A stretch of DNA of 40,686 nucleotides from the NCBI GenBank assembly GCA_024102975.1, contig JAGFJD010000458.1, positions 1-40,686 on the forward strand. The letters are read 5' to 3'. A program made the position numbers and the translations under genes. The notes beneath the pieces were generated by a model, which worked only from the letters and a program-made list of their open reading frames with translations, was not told the DNA's origin and did not search any database. Below, piece after piece: positions 40,406-40,686 of the stretch. How positions within the stretch are numbered: the stretch's first letter is position 1; every line of letters starts with the position of its first letter. The stretch is from Phaeodactylibacter sp. (lineage in GTDB: Bacteria; Bacteroidota; Bacteroidia; Chitinophagales; Saprospiraceae).

Positions 40406-40686
40406 TTATTGTTGGTAGAAATAGACATTGTCCACATAGACCGTAGTTGCGCCGGTCGGTTGCCCCACCAGGATGTACTGGGCCATATTTGCCCTGGTGG
40501 TAAGGCCGGTGAAGTCGCTCAGCGGAATATCGTAACTCACCCAACCACGCTGCATGGGCCCGTCATAATTGATCTGGTGTTCCACGTCGTCGCCCCCGCC
40601 GAAGGCGCCGTCGGCCCCGAAATCGACCAGCTTGATGCCGAAGAAGGTGAAATCAGCGGACCAGACATCGATGTGGAAGTGCGTCA
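40406..40686 (-). CDS. C-terminal part of a carbohydrate-binding-like protein, cut by the window edge
   Basis: The last 92 residues are in the window; the stop is TAA at 40408-40406. The visible part has 'THFHIDVWSADFTFFGIKLV', 'DFGADGAFGG', 'RGWVSYDIPLSDFTG' and ends 'TVYVDNVYFYQQ'. This is the pattern of a jelly-roll carbohydrate-binding domain often seen at the end of surface glucan-binding proteins or multidomain glycosidases in Bacteroidota glucan loci. The N-terminal part, and hence the full function, lies outside. It is the first visible gene of the operon. SusC/SusD-type genes may follow beyond the edge. Confidence 0.8.
   Translation of the reverse strand, partial: THFHIDVWSADFTFFGIKLVDFGADGAFGGGDDVEHQINYDGPMQRGWVSYDIPLSDFTGLTTRANMAQYILVGQPTGATTVYVDNVYFYQQ

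Overview
The window looks like a chromosomal piece of a GC-rich, probably aquatic member of the Bacteroidota, most likely of the Saprospiria (Lewinella or Phaeodactylibacter type). The evidence is a type IX secretion (T9SS) C-terminal sorting domain, Bacteroidota-type copper-handling proteins, a TAnnTTTG-type -7 promoter element before pheT, weak Shine-Dalgarno sites, the rny-zapA-coiled-coil-pheT housekeeping cluster, and a beta-glucan (laminarin-type) utilisation locus. Genus-level placement is inference. I see no rRNA, tRNA, CRISPR or transposase.

Layout. 1-9.7 kb: two Hsp20 chaperones, a short-chain dehydrogenase, a GH3-family ANL enzyme, a SPOR-like coiled-coil protein, a class V aminotransferase, a tandem universal stress protein, a secreted M28-like peptidase and a hemolysin III family membrane protein. 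9.7-11.4 kb: a T9SS-exported protein. 11.6-22.1 kb: a copper/silver-type efflux operon made of a HYC_CC_PP protein, CusA-like RND pump, TolC-like outer membrane protein, CusB-like adaptor, BNR-repeat lipoprotein, HMA-domain protein and a His/Cys metal-binding lipoprotein. 22.1-28.1 kb: an orphan ModA-like lipoprotein, then rny, zapA, a ZapB-like coiled coil and pheT. 28.7-29.9 kb: an acyl-CoA dehydrogenase. 30.0-40.7 kb: a single-strand glucan locus with GH16, GH17 (four copies, one fused to a transporter), GH30 and two GPH-type symporters. It continues off the right edge.

The most unusual region is 15742-16749, inside the efflux operon. A 28-unit array of alternating 11-bp and 10-bp units begins on the cusA stop codon. 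An AT-rich segment follows with a four-helix-bundle gene of the 23S rRNA intervening-sequence protein family. Then comes a second, degenerate 11-bp array of the same family in inverted orientation, which is read into the N-terminus of the outer membrane gene. It looks like a repeat-bounded insertion whose mechanism I cannot name.

The second notable item is a 783-codon reading frame that joins a complete GPH-family sugar symporter to a catalytic GH17 beta-1,3-glucanase domain predicted to lie in the cytoplasm. Next to it is a stand-alone paralogue of the same GH17 domain, and a 122-bp nested palindrome separates the two genes. The inferred pathway is as follows: exported lipoprotein GH16, GH17 and GH30 enzymes cut mixed beta-1,3/1,6-glucan outside the inner membrane, GPH symporters import the oligosaccharides, and signal-less GH17 enzymes (one tethered to the importer) finish degradation in the cytoplasm.
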